Shown one piece after another: positions 9,110-17,870 of a stretch of DNA of 64,000 nucleotides. Positions within the stretch are counted from its first letter, which is position 1. Every line of letters begins with the position of its first letter. This DNA comes from Rhizobium sp. CCGE 510 (GTDB lineage Bacteria > Pseudomonadota > Alphaproteobacteria > Rhizobiales > Rhizobiaceae). Under the pieces are notes generated by a model. It was not told where the DNA came from. It worked only from the letters and a program-made list of their open reading frames with translations, and did no database searches. A program made the position numbers and the translations under genes. The stretch lies in the NCBI RefSeq assembly GCF_000292525.1, contig NZ_AEYF01000026.1, positions 1 to 64,000 of the forward strand, given 5' to 3'.

Positions 9110-10021
9110 TCATACGGCGTAATCGCCAACCAGCAGCTTTTGGACCAGCGGATCAGATCCGTCTTTCTCAATTGCGTGTTCGATGCGCGCTCGTATCGAC
9201 CGGTACTTATACAGGATCTTACGGTCGACGCTTATTCCGCGATACAACGAGTTGTAGATCGGATGAGCTTTGCGAAGGTCGACGTAAACTTGGCTTTCCC
9301 TATCGGTCCATGGAAAGAAGGTTCCGTGCCACGGCTTCGGATGCGCCATGTAATGCACGATCGCCAAGGAGGACATATTGACGAGATGAAGGAACTGCTT
9401 GGGAAAGTTCCAGCGGTTCGATACGAGGATCAGCGATGAGCCACAGACATAATTCAATGCGCCCTGATCGTGCTTGCCCTCGCAAGCCTCGGGATTTTTA
9501 GCAAAAAGCTCAAGCGCCTCCTGCCCGATCCAGCCGTTGCGATGGAATTTCAGGACTCCTGCGTTGAAATAGTGGCTGCTCTTGCCAGTGTCGAGGAAAT
9601 CATGGATCGCCGTGTAGTCGCGCGCCGCGAAAAACCTGCCTTCGGGCACAGCGGCGTTTTCGAGCCTGCCGAGATCGCTAACGATCTGCGTATCCCCATC
9701 AAGGTAGATGATCTGGGTATAGTTGACAGGCAAAATCTCGCAAAGCACCAGCTTGGCCATCGTGCTGACGCTGATGCGTCCCTGGAAATGCGATCCGTCG
9801 AGCTTGCCGAGCGAATCCTGCAGCGCGTCGGTCACATCGACCAAGTCGACCCCGCTCGTTGCGAGCAGGGCTTTCAGCTCTTCGAAATTATCGAGATGTT
9901 CCGACATGAGAATGCAGACATCGGTTGCGGGGCTTGCGAATTTGCGCGCCTGAAGCGCCGAGAGAATAGTCGGAAATGAATACTCGACATCCGTGACGTA
10001 GACGACGCACTGATTGTTCAT
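9110..10021 (-). CDS. Family 8 glycosyltransferase
   Basis: The 303-aa protein starts at ATG 10021, preceded by GGAAGG; an upstream extension to 10084 has no site. Features of GT8 are present: an N-terminal segment MNNQCVVYVTDVEY, the metal-binding DxD in YLDGDTQIV, and a late His motif (HYMAHPKPWHG). GT8 enzymes are retaining galactosyl- or glucosyltransferases used in LPS core and capsule assembly. It sits with other glycosyltransferases of the locus, reading away from the small SyrA/ExoX-like gene at 10327. Confidence 0.83.
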   Translation of the reverse strand: MNNQCVVYVTDVEYSFPTILSALQARKFASPATDVCILMSEHLDNFEELKALLATSGVDLVDVTDALQDSLGKLDGSHFQGRISVSTMAKLVLCEILPVNYTQIIYLDGDTQIVSDLGRLENAAVPEGRFFAARDYTAIHDFLDTGKSSHYFNAGVLKFHRNGWIGQEALELFAKNPEACEGKHDQGALNYVCGSSLILVSNRWNFPKQFLHLVNMSSLAIVHYMAHPKPWHGTFFPWTDRESQVYVDLRKAHPIYNSLYRGISVDRKILYKYRSIRARIEHAIEKDGSDPLVQKLLVGDYAV

Positions 10022-10326
10022 GTCATCAGCCTTCCGATTGTGCGCGATACAAATGAACCGGCATTGTCTTTCCAGTCGAGGCAACAGTTGCGAATTGAGC
10101 CGACGGGTCTGTCATATGAAGGCCCCGTTCGGTATATATAGGCCGCGTCCAGTCCGGTGGTGGCCGAATCGGATCTGGCTGCCGGCGGCTTTTGTGTGGT
10201 CATTGTTGAGATATTCACCATGAAGAGTGCCTTGCTTGTCACAAGGCTGTGTTTCGACATCTTGTTTCGCGGACCGGCGATTGGTGCCGGGAGCGGTGTC
10301 GGAATGCAGACGGAAGGGGGATTGCG
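10022..10326. other. Divergent intergenic region
   Basis: This 305-bp gap lies between the minus-strand GT8 gene and the plus-strand small membrane protein gene. It must contain their divergent promoters. I see no further gene or clear inverted repeat. Confidence 0.45.
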
Positions 10327-10626
10327 ATGCTGATCACCACACTCGTGGCAGCTGTCATTTCGATTGCCGCCGGGGCGTCCATCCGGGCATGGGCCTTCGC
10401 AATTTTTGCATTCCTCGTGGCAATCGGATTCGGCAGCGTGGCTTTCGCCGATGGATCTTCCGTGATTGCGGCGGTCCTCTCCGGTGTCGCCATCCTCGTG
10501 CTGATGGAAATCGGCTACCTCACAGGCGTATTCGTGTCGGGGCTTTTGCGGCGTAGTGCCAGGTTGCGGGAAAATAATTCGGTTGCAGACAGCGTCGCGA
10601 CCAGCCGCGAGCGCCCGCAAGGCTGA
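10327..10626 (+). CDS. Small SyrA/ExoX-like membrane protein (copy 2)
   Basis: This 99-aa protein is the paralogue of the 6170-6469 product: same length, ungapped alignment, identical IRAWAFAIFAFL and LVLMEI segments, and a shared RPxG C-terminus. Two hydrophobic helices (about 5-41 and 50-74) precede a basic tail. I start at ATG 10327, which has a GGAAGGGGG site 6 nt upstream, rather than at an earlier in-frame codon at 10249. Family members modulate exopolysaccharide synthesis at the inner membrane. It is the only plus-strand gene inside the minus-strand biosynthetic block, so it is probably regulated separately from the enzymes. Confidence 0.68.
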   Translation: MLITTLVAAVISIAAGASIRAWAFAIFAFLVAIGFGSVAFADGSSVIAAVLSGVAILVLMEIGYLTGVFVSGLLRRSARLRENNSVADSVATSRERPQG

Positions 10627-10808
10627 TATTGACGTAGACCTCTCAGCATATTCTGCGGCGCGTTTTGCAGGAGCGCCTTTGGCCGGCGGGCTCCTTCTCG
10701 TGGCGATCATTGCAAGGTCCGACGCGGCCGACCGGCCTCGAGCCAGTACGGGCGCGTCGATGGCTTGACGAAACCATGCCGCGCCGCGGCGGAGTTCGAG
10801 CGCGGGCA

Positions 10809-12278
10809 TCATCGTGCTGAAAACATCGGCGCTCTCATCAGAGATGTCGATGTCTCCCGTGGGGTCCGGTTGGCAAGCGACCGGGCCGCGCGTCGCGGCG
10901 AGATATTGGTTGGCGCCAGGCACCCGGCCGCCAGACCCGCCGTGGTGCTGAACAGCAGGCCGAGATCGGTGCCGCTTCCTGATATCGCCGCCGAGGCGAC
11001 CTGGGCGATGCATGCCATAATCGCGGCGTTTCCGATCGCGTGGGTTTCCCGATCGCCTGACATGCGCCGGCTGGAGGCCCTTAAAAGGCTGCACAGGAAA
11101 GTGACGAAGAGCAGAGTGCCGGTTAATCCGACATTGGAAAGCAATGCAGCGATAAAACTGGAGGCTCGAACCGTGCCGAGCCCGGCGCCGAAGGTGGCCG
11201 TATCGACGAATGCGATCAATGCCAGCGTGTTCCAGGCGGTCCGTTCTTCGCCCGATTGCGATTGGAGCTTGTCCGATAAGGTGGTGTTCACCAGACCGGC
11301 AATGGAATCCCACGCATCGGGGATGAGGCTGAGTGCAACGATGGCACAGGGAAGCAAGAACAGCGTAATCACCAGGAGTGTCACGTGCGGGGTCGTTGCC
11401 GGGCCGCCGATCAGTCGTTTCAGGCAAAACAGCACCAACAAGCTGACAATGAAGATGCCGGCGATATAGGCGGTTGTTGAGGTGCAAAGCACGATCGTCG
11501 GGCCGATGAAAAGCGCTGCAAGTCCCGCCATGCGGCTTTGAACACGCTCCAGCCAGAGCATAAGCGTGAAGGAAAAATAGGCCAGCGCGACCGCGCCATA
11601 AGTGCTCGCTTCGGGAAAGGGACCGACGATGCGTTTGAAGCCGCTGATCGTCTCGGCCGTATGCATCGTATAATTGGCATTCCTGATGACATCGAGCAGG
11701 TAGGACTGGCCGGTCAGGAAGGTTCCGATATCGATAAGCGCCAATGCGAAACATACTAGCGACGCCACGATCAGTTGTTGTGCAATGAAACGGGCATAGC
11801 CGAGCCTGGTAAGCCCCGAGACGACGGCAAAGCAGGCAAGGTCGCCGAGCAGATAGACGGACTGGCTGAGATTGGACGAGCCTGGAGCCAGCGGAGCGGC
11901 CACTGTCGACATCATCCCCGAGACGTCTCGTGCAGAGGAGTAGACGAGGGTCGCGCCCGCAAAGATGCGGGGCAAGAAGAAAGACGATGCCACGGAAAAC
12001 AGGATGTAGGTGGCAAACCAGAAGCCGGGGCCTGGATAGGCGATGCTGGCCAGTACCGCCTGCGTTTGAGCCGGGCGCAGCAGGGCGGCCAGAACGAGAA
12101 AGAGCACCAAAAGATGGCTTGGCTGGATGCTGCTGCCGCCGAGCGCGGGCAATTGGAGGGCCGCTGCGGCTCCGAGCAGCGTCGACAGGCAGAGGGTGGC
12201 AAGAGCAAAGCGCGCGCCGTTGATGATGCCGAGCACACCAAGCAGCAGAACGATGAAACCGATCGGTTCTATCGACAT
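10809..12278 (-). CDS. Wzy/ExoQ-like polysaccharide polymerase
   Basis: The 489-aa inner-membrane protein has about ten to twelve hydrophobic helices and a large periplasmic loop between roughly residues 150 and 225. This is the pattern of O-antigen polymerase/ligase (Wzy, ExoQ) proteins, which join lipid-linked repeat units in the periplasm. Primary sequence in this family is poorly conserved, so the call rests on topology and context: it lies 125 bp downstream of the ExoF-like exporter on the same strand. The locus also has a flippase and a co-polymerase, which a Wzx/Wzy system requires. WaaL-type ligase is the alternative. Confidence 0.72.
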   Translation of the reverse strand: MSIEPIGFIVLLLGVLGIINGARFALATLCLSTLLGAAAALQLPALGGSSIQPSHLLVLFLVLAALLRPAQTQAVLASIAYPGPGFWFATYILFSVASSFFLPRIFAGATLVYSSARDVSGMMSTVAAPLAPGSSNLSQSVYLLGDLACFAVVSGLTRLGYARFIAQQLIVASLVCFALALIDIGTFLTGQSYLLDVIRNANYTMHTAETISGFKRIVGPFPEASTYGAVALAYFSFTLMLWLERVQSRMAGLAALFIGPTIVLCTSTTAYIAGIFIVSLLVLFCLKRLIGGPATTPHVTLLVITLFLLPCAIVALSLIPDAWDSIAGLVNTTLSDKLQSQSGEERTAWNTLALIAFVDTATFGAGLGTVRASSFIAALLSNVGLTGTLLFVTFLCSLLRASSRRMSGDRETHAIGNAAIMACIAQVASAAISGSGTDLGLLFSTTAGLAAGCLAPTNISPRRAARSLANRTPRETSTSLMRAPMFSAR

Positions 12279-12403
12279 GCTTCAGATCCTGATCCGGAGG
12301 GTAGGCGGCCAATGCCCCGCTGTGGCCGATAACCGGCATCTGTCTTTCGGCGCGATGCTCGAGGCGAAAGCCGCCTGCTGTCGTCGATGATCACAACCGC
12401 CAC

Positions 12404-13783
12404 CTAATTCGATCCCGCCTGAGATACCCAGCCGGGGGCCGACCGACTGTCCCCAGCCACATCGGACGACGGGGCCGTCGAGCTCTGTTTCTGCGGCGCG
12501 GTCTGCGGCGACGGGGATGGGGCCTGAAGATTCGTTTCTAAACCGACCTCGACCAGATCGTGCGGCAGCAATGCGGTTTGCTCGTCCGCCATGATGGTGC
12601 GATAGGTTCCATCGTCATTGCGACGCACGATCCTGTAGTTCTTCTGCGCTCTGCCGAGACCCGGCGCGTCCGTGCTGATCTGGGCGAGTTGAGCGTCGTA
12701 GCCGGCCTGTTCGCCGAGAAGTTGGGCCACCTGGATATCGATCGCCGCCCTGCCGATCGCAAGATTGACCTGATTGAGCAAGTCCTGGTTTTCGCTGTTC
12801 TGCCTGTTGACGATGTTGATCTTGGAACGATCGGCTTCGCTGAGGCCTTGGCGAGCCGTGGTCAGGGCAACTTCGAGATCGATCAGAGTACCTTGTGCAT
12901 CGGCGACCCCGCGGTCGACCGAGACCTGACGGGAATTGCTGACCAGGCCTTTGCTCACCAGGCTGTTGACATTGTCCAATTCCTTTTGGGCAAGGTCGAT
13001 CTGCCGCTTCTGCGAATTGATCTTGGCCGCAAGCGACTCGACCTGCTGGCCATAGAGGCGAGTGAGATCATTCGCCGCTTCGATCTGGCTGTCGATATCG
13101 ACGCGCCGCAGCCGCATCAGGTTTAATTCCTGTGCCTTCAGCTTGTCTATATCGGGCGTTCCCACCAGTTCGCCAGGAATTTCGAAACTCTGCTCGCCGG
13201 CAATCTCCGCGCGCAGCCGTGCCTGCCGCATCAAGAGATCGCGTCGGTTGAGAACGGCCGTTCGGTAGGCGCCGGCAGCCTGGATCCGGTCGCGTTCGAA
13301 GTAGGTATTATCCTCGCGTTCCCGCAGGAAACCACCAGCGATGCTGACCACCTTCATGACGGTCATGTTGGGTTCAAAAGGATAGCGTCCGGGAGTTTGC
13401 ACGGTTCCGGTCACGAAGATCGGCGCATGCTCGGCAATCTCCAGGGCGATGTACGGCTTGCCCGGGAGTTCCGCCTTTTCGGCCAGCGCGCCAGCAATGG
13501 CATCGGCGAGTTCTTCAGTCGTCTTTCCGGTTGCCTGCACGTGGCCGGCGATCGGGATCGACAGGTCGCCGGTATCGCCGATGGTATAGACGCCGTCGAC
13601 AGCTTCCCAGCTGGCATAGCGCGAATCCGACGAGCGCCATTCGACGACGCGCAGTCTTACCTTGTCTTCCGGTACGAGGGTGAATGTTTGCGCGTGGGCG
13701 ACGCTCCAGCCGGTCAGGCAGCAGAATGCCAGCAAGGCGAGTGCCGCGGAGATGAAGCGATCGGACAAGGATGTAGGCTGCAT
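12404..13783 (-). CDS. ExoF/Wza-type polysaccharide export protein
   Basis: The 459-aa exported protein starts at ATG 13783 with GGAG upstream; it then begins with a signal peptide (ALALLAFCCLTGWSVAHAQ). Residues about 35-150 form the polysaccharide export (Wza N-terminal) domain with GDTGDLSIPIAGHVQATG, followed by an SLBB-like segment (VTGTVQTPGRYPF). A long coiled-coil region (about 190-390) and a Pro/Ser/Gln-rich tail follow, as in S. meliloti ExoF. It should form or contact the outer-membrane exit path. It follows the GT2 gene by only 4 nt, indicating one transcript with the ExoP-like gene. Confidence 0.85.
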   Translation of the reverse strand: MQPTSLSDRFISAALALLAFCCLTGWSVAHAQTFTLVPEDKVRLRVVEWRSSDSRYASWEAVDGVYTIGDTGDLSIPIAGHVQATGKTTEELADAIAGALAEKAELPGKPYIALEIAEHAPIFVTGTVQTPGRYPFEPNMTVMKVVSIAGGFLREREDNTYFERDRIQAAGAYRTAVLNRRDLLMRQARLRAEIAGEQSFEIPGELVGTPDIDKLKAQELNLMRLRRVDIDSQIEAANDLTRLYGQQVESLAAKINSQKRQIDLAQKELDNVNSLVSKGLVSNSRQVSVDRGVADAQGTLIDLEVALTTARQGLSEADRSKINIVNRQNSENQDLLNQVNLAIGRAAIDIQVAQLLGEQAGYDAQLAQISTDAPGLGRAQKNYRIVRRNDDGTYRTIMADEQTALLPHDLVEVGLETNLQAPSPSPQTAPQKQSSTAPSSDVAGDSRSAPGWVSQAGSN

Positions 13784-13787
13784 TGAT

Positions 13788-14810
13788 CTATCTCCGTTTC
13801 GTTGCGATCGACGGCGAAGGCATCTCACGCGGCGACGGATTGCCGAGTTCGAGAATGCGGGACGGAGAGGCGCGGCCGACAAGAAGATCGGAAAGCGCCA
13901 GCAAATTGCCATTCAAACGTCCCCAACGGTCGATCAGGCGGTCTTTGAACAATAGGCCCGAGGCGTTCGCCAGGATGTTGCGGCCGATTTGTGCGAATGC
14001 ACGGCTCTTCGACATCGTGCCCTTGCGGATCAGATAGACAGGATTGGCAACCTGCGAATAGCCGAGTCTTCGGCCGGGCTGGCGCCCCGATCTGACGCCG
14101 AGGTGCACGCCGCGGGCGCCTTCGACACGCACGGATCTGCCATAGCGGGCGATGGACCTGCTGAAATCGACATCCTCGAGCCAGCCGTAGAGCGGCAGTT
14201 GCTCGTCAAAAGTCAGCGCGTACTCGACAACGGATGAAAGGCGAACCGCCATGTTGCATCCGTAGGCGTTGTAGACCTCCGTCACCTGTTCGGCCGCTTC
14301 GCCAGCGGTTTCAAGAACCTGCAGAGCCTTTGACATGCTAAGGCCGCCGTCGAGGATGCCATCGGCCAGGACTTCGCCTGTAGCGATCGCCACGTTGGGC
14401 CTTAGCGCAAAGACCGCCGCAATCCGCGATACAAAGGTCGCGGCGGGAATGAAGTCGTCGTCCAGGAAGATCAGGATATCCGTATCGGCCGCGGCGGCTT
14501 CGATGATCCTGTTGCGCTGAGAGGTCAGGCCACGGCTGCCGACGATGACGTCTACGTCGACGCGGTCGGTAAGCCCGGCGGCATCGTCGATCAAGGGTAC
14601 GCAGACGATCAGCCGCTCAGCCTGATCGGGCAGCCTGGTAAGATAATCGACCGTTTCCCGCAGGACCGAGGGGCGACCTGCCGAGGCAATCCCGATAGCA
14701 ATTCGCAACGGGCGGTTCGCGCACCCTGCCGCGGCTTCAGTGCCGCAAGGACCAGGCGCCGGCCCGATTGGCCCGTCCTGCCTGGTTGCTCCTGCCGAAG
14801 ACGAGCTCAT
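13788..14810 (-). CDS. Family 2 glycosyltransferase
   Basis: The 340-aa protein has the GT2 GT-A fold: IAIGIASAGRPSVLRETV near residue 38, a DDD metal site in IFLDDDFIP, and the acceptor-side ED motif in GWLEDVDFSRS. No transmembrane helices are evident. Its start overlaps the stop of the ExoP-like gene by 4 nt (ATGA) and its stop is 4 nt from the ExoF-like start, so it is translationally coupled within the export block. It probably adds one sugar of the repeat unit. Confidence 0.85.
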   Translation of the reverse strand: MSSSSAGATRQDGPIGPAPGPCGTEAAAGCANRPLRIAIGIASAGRPSVLRETVDYLTRLPDQAERLIVCVPLIDDAAGLTDRVDVDVIVGSRGLTSQRNRIIEAAAADTDILIFLDDDFIPAATFVSRIAAVFALRPNVAIATGEVLADGILDGGLSMSKALQVLETAGEAAEQVTEVYNAYGCNMAVRLSSVVEYALTFDEQLPLYGWLEDVDFSRSIARYGRSVRVEGARGVHLGVRSGRQPGRRLGYSQVANPVYLIRKGTMSKSRAFAQIGRNILANASGLLFKDRLIDRWGRLNGNLLALSDLLVGRASPSRILELGNPSPREMPSPSIATKRR

Positions 14811-16561
14811 GACTGCATTCTCTTCGGTGCATGGTTGATGATCGCGCCGAGGATCTCCGCGCCGACGTTCCGCATAGTGTCGATGACGCGCACGGTATCG
14901 TCGATCGAGGTGCGGCCGTGCGAAGTGACGACGAGGACTCCGTCCAGTTCCGGCGCGATCGCATTGGCATCCGGAGAAGCGGAGAATGCGGAAATGTCGA
15001 CGAATATGGCGTCGAATTCCTTTTTCAGATCGGCGAAGCTTAACTGCGTGCGACGGGAGCTCAGGCGAATGGCTGGCGTCACCGCTTCGACATCGCCGAG
15101 GGGAAGGAACTTCAGCGTCGGGGTGAGGGGCAATGCCGCCGTCTGAATCAGTTCTCCATTGTCGAGGACATCGACGAGGCCGGTGGAACTATGGGGCGCG
15201 ATCGATTTGCTGAGCGACGATTTCTGTGCAGCCGCATCGATCAACAGCGTCTGAGCTCCTGATATCGACGACAGCACGGCAAGTTCGCACGCGATGGTCG
15301 ATGCACCGCTGCCGGGATCGATGGCGACGATTCCGATGACAACCCGGCGTTTGCGCCGAAGACCGACGACCGTCGCGCTCAGTTCCGCCATGCCTGGGAT
15401 ATCAGGATAGGCGGCTGCCGTGCTGCTGTCCGTGCCGGCCGCAAGGAAACGGGCAGGGTGACGATTGCTGGTTTTCTTGGAGGTCGCCAGCACGGTGACG
15501 AAGGGCAGTCCAGCGGCTTCGGCAATCTGATTGGGACGGATGATCCGGCGATCACCGGCGTGCCTTATCATGGCGAGTGCCAGGCCGAGACCAAGACCGA
15601 CCGCCGCCGCAAAAGCGATGATGAGCGTGCTGCGCGGCCTGGCCTTCGAAAGAGGCAGCGTGGCCGGCGAAACAATCGTGGCATCGGACACCGGGTAGGT
15701 GATGCGCTGCTTGGCTTCGGTAAGCTGGTTCAAGGTGCTTTCATAAAGGGTGCGGCGGGCGTCCGTCGCGCTTTGCAGCTCCGCGAGCTTGAACTGATCG
15801 CGCGGATTGCTTGTAAAGCCAGCCAAAGCGCTGGCAGCTTCGGCAAGTCCACGCTGTTGCTCGGTTATGAACTTCGCCAGCCAGTCGCTGTATTGGCGGG
15901 CGGCGTTGGCCTTCATGGCGATATTCTTCTGGATATATTGCCGGGCGAGCGTGTCGGCGATGTCGACGGCTTTCTGCGGTGTCGTTGCCGCGGCCGAAAT
16001 CTCGATGACCGTCGAACTTCCGATCCGGCGTAATTCCATCATATTCAGCAGCGTAGCGGTCGCCCAGTCATGGAGGCGCTCCTCCTGCGGTCGCGCTTCT
16101 CTCGTTCCCTTGCCCGTCGCTTCCTGCGATGGCGTATCCAATTCCGAAGAAGAGCCCGTCAGCCAATTCTTTGCTCTGTCCTGTAGCGAAGGCGCCTGAT
16201 CGACGAACTCCGGATCGGTATCGAGATCAAGCGCCGTTACCGTTCCGCCGACGACATCGCTGGATTTGGCGATTTCCAGCTGTCCCTCTATGAATGCATC
16301 TTCCGCAAAAGCCCTCTGTGCTTCGGAGCCGCTCACCTGAGGAAAGATCACAAGTTGCGTGCTGGCAACGAATGTCGGCTCGGCTGTCAGTACATAGCTC
16401 CCCGCCATCACGAGGAAAGCTATGGTCGTCGCCACAATCCACAGCCAGCGCATTCTGAGAAAGAAAAGCATATCCCGCAACGTCAGCGGTGAATTCCCCC
16501 CAGTGGTTGCGGCAGGCAGAGATAGCGGAGAAACACCGCTGAAGATCGTGCTCGAGGTCAT
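14807..16561 (-). CDS. ExoP-like Wzz/BY-kinase protein with degenerate kinase site
   Basis: The 584-aa inner-membrane protein is built like ExoP: a Wzz domain with a first helix at about 38-58, a periplasmic coiled coil, a second helix at about 300-322 preceded by a Pro-containing motif, and a cytoplasmic P-loop domain. The P-loop reads DPGSGAST where the family has GEGKST, so the Walker A lysine is an alanine. The Walker A' motif reads LLIDAAA instead of LLIDADxR, and the C-terminus ends KRMQS without a tyrosine cluster. It is therefore expected to set chain length or couple to export without autokinase activity. It is shorter than S. meliloti ExoP (about 786 aa). Confidence 0.85.
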   Translation of the reverse strand: MTSSTIFSGVSPLSLPAATTGGNSPLTLRDMLFFLRMRWLWIVATTIAFLVMAGSYVLTAEPTFVASTQLVIFPQVSGSEAQRAFAEDAFIEGQLEIAKSSDVVGGTVTALDLDTDPEFVDQAPSLQDRAKNWLTGSSSELDTPSQEATGKGTREARPQEERLHDWATATLLNMMELRRIGSSTVIEISAAATTPQKAVDIADTLARQYIQKNIAMKANAARQYSDWLAKFITEQQRGLAEAASALAGFTSNPRDQFKLAELQSATDARRTLYESTLNQLTEAKQRITYPVSDATIVSPATLPLSKARPRSTLIIAFAAAVGLGLGLALAMIRHAGDRRIIRPNQIAEAAGLPFVTVLATSKKTSNRHPARFLAAGTDSSTAAAYPDIPGMAELSATVVGLRRKRRVVIGIVAIDPGSGASTIACELAVLSSISGAQTLLIDAAAQKSSLSKSIAPHSSTGLVDVLDNGELIQTAALPLTPTLKFLPLGDVEAVTPAIRLSSRRTQLSFADLKKEFDAIFVDISAFSASPDANAIAPELDGVLVVTSHGRTSIDDTVRVIDTMRNVGAEILGAIINHAPKRMQS

Positions 16562-16695
16562 GTCGTCCTAATCCAAAATGGCGATATCACGGAGTAACCA
16601 GGGACCGAGTGACCAGGTACCTGCAGCGTGGAGGGGACGCGCGGAGGTGCAAATCTTCCGATTTCAGGCATGATCGGCAGCTCTCCCCCGATTGC

Positions 16696-17478
16696 TCAGT
16701 AAGAGCCCCGCTGCGAAAACAGTGCGGGAATGGTCTTGGCAATGATGATCAAGTCCCGGCCGAGCGACCAGTTATCGAGATAGTGAACGTCGAGAGAAAC
16801 CCGGTGTTCATAGCTGACATCGTTGCGCCCGCTGGTTTGCCAGTGACCGGTCAGGCCGGGGCGCACTGCCATGTACGCCCATATATGCTCGCCGTAGCGC
16901 GGCAATTCCTCGACGGTGACTGGCCGAGGGCCGACGAGGCTCATTTCGCCACGCAGGACATTGAACAGCTGAGGAAGCTCGTCGATGCTCGACCGCCTCA
17001 GGATGTCGCCGACGGCCGTGATCCTGGGATCGTCCTTCAGCTTGTGTGTCGCTTCCCATTCGCTTCGCGCAACTGGGTTGTTTTCGAGCAATTCGGCAAG
17101 CTGAGCACTCGCATCGGTCTTCATGGTGCGAAATTTGAGGCATCCGAACGGCGCTCCGCCGAAGCCGATGCGTGTATGGGAGTAGAAGACCGGGCCGCGG
17201 TCGGAGACCTTTACGATCAAGGCGACGACCAAAAGAAGCGGGGAAAGCAGAATCAGAGCGGTGATCGCCATTAGAAAGTCGAGTGCGCGCTTGGACGATC
17301 TACCCGCTGCACGAGGCCGGGACGCATTCAGATCGCCGCCTTTCGCAGACCTTCCGACACGCGACCATGCCTCGAAACTGTGTGCTTCCCATGCCATTGG
17401 GGGTCTCCAAAACTTTCCGATTAAGAACCGTTTCAAACTTTGCTGCGCCGCACCCTGGTTGTCTGTTACCAAGGTCAT
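16696..17478 (-). CDS. ExoY-type undecaprenyl-phosphate sugar phosphotransferase
   Basis: The 260-aa monotopic membrane enzyme would start repeat-unit synthesis by moving a sugar phosphate (galactose or glucose, unresolved) from UDP-sugar to undecaprenyl phosphate. All family motifs are intact: the re-entrant helix (ALDFLMAITALILLSPLLL), KFRTM, DDPRIT, the catalytic dyad in SSIDELPQL, SLVGPRP and RPGLTGHWQTSGR. It reads in the same direction as the ExoP-like gene, 134 bp upstream of it, so it may lead the minus-strand operon. The AT-rich region 17479-17820 is its promoter region. A degraded paralogue is at 6680-7411. Confidence 0.9.
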   Translation of the reverse strand: MTLVTDNQGAAQQSLKRFLIGKFWRPPMAWEAHSFEAWSRVGRSAKGGDLNASRPRAAGRSSKRALDFLMAITALILLSPLLLVVALIVKVSDRGPVFYSHTRIGFGGAPFGCLKFRTMKTDASAQLAELLENNPVARSEWEATHKLKDDPRITAVGDILRRSSIDELPQLFNVLRGEMSLVGPRPVTVEELPRYGEHIWAYMAVRPGLTGHWQTSGRNDVSYEHRVSLDVHYLDNWSLGRDLIIIAKTIPALFSQRGSY

Positions 17479-17870
17479 AATCCTTAATAAATTCTTTATG
17501 CTACCAAAGGGCAGAAGAGAATTCCGATTGTAGCTTCGAGCGAATTATTTTCATTCTAAAGGGCAATCTAACATACTTAAAGGTGATTAATACACTGAAA
17601 TTCAATTACATTTTTGATATCATCATTTGGATTATGACTGTTTTTTAACTAGAAAGACTTTTTAATAAGCAGCCACCTCCAATCATACAATTGTTCTTCG
17701 ATGGCGTCGAGTTTTTGATTGTCGATGATAATGTATCGTTGTTTTGTAGCGAAATGTAGTCTTCATCTTTACGCTGTCTCTCGGTGATGTTATTTGACTT
17801 GGCTATTAAGGCAATATAAATGATGCAGTGCAGCATTGCCTATCGTAATTCGAGTATTGGAGTTATGCGC
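17479..17870. other. AT-rich divergent promoter region
   Basis: The region separates the minus-strand transferase gene from the plus-strand Crp/Fnr operon. It is strongly AT-rich through 17500-17820 and has no supported gene. The first ~20 bp next to the transferase start match the same stretch upstream of the paralogous gene (AATAAATTCTTTAT at 17486-17499 and 7419-7432). Confidence 0.55.

Noticed and set aside
10018..12339. Very long (773-codon) minus-strand frame
   Set aside because: It lies in another frame across the Wzy-like gene and the opposite-strand small membrane protein gene. Its translation is Arg/His/Pro-rich and lacks domains, while the competing frame gives clear membrane helices.
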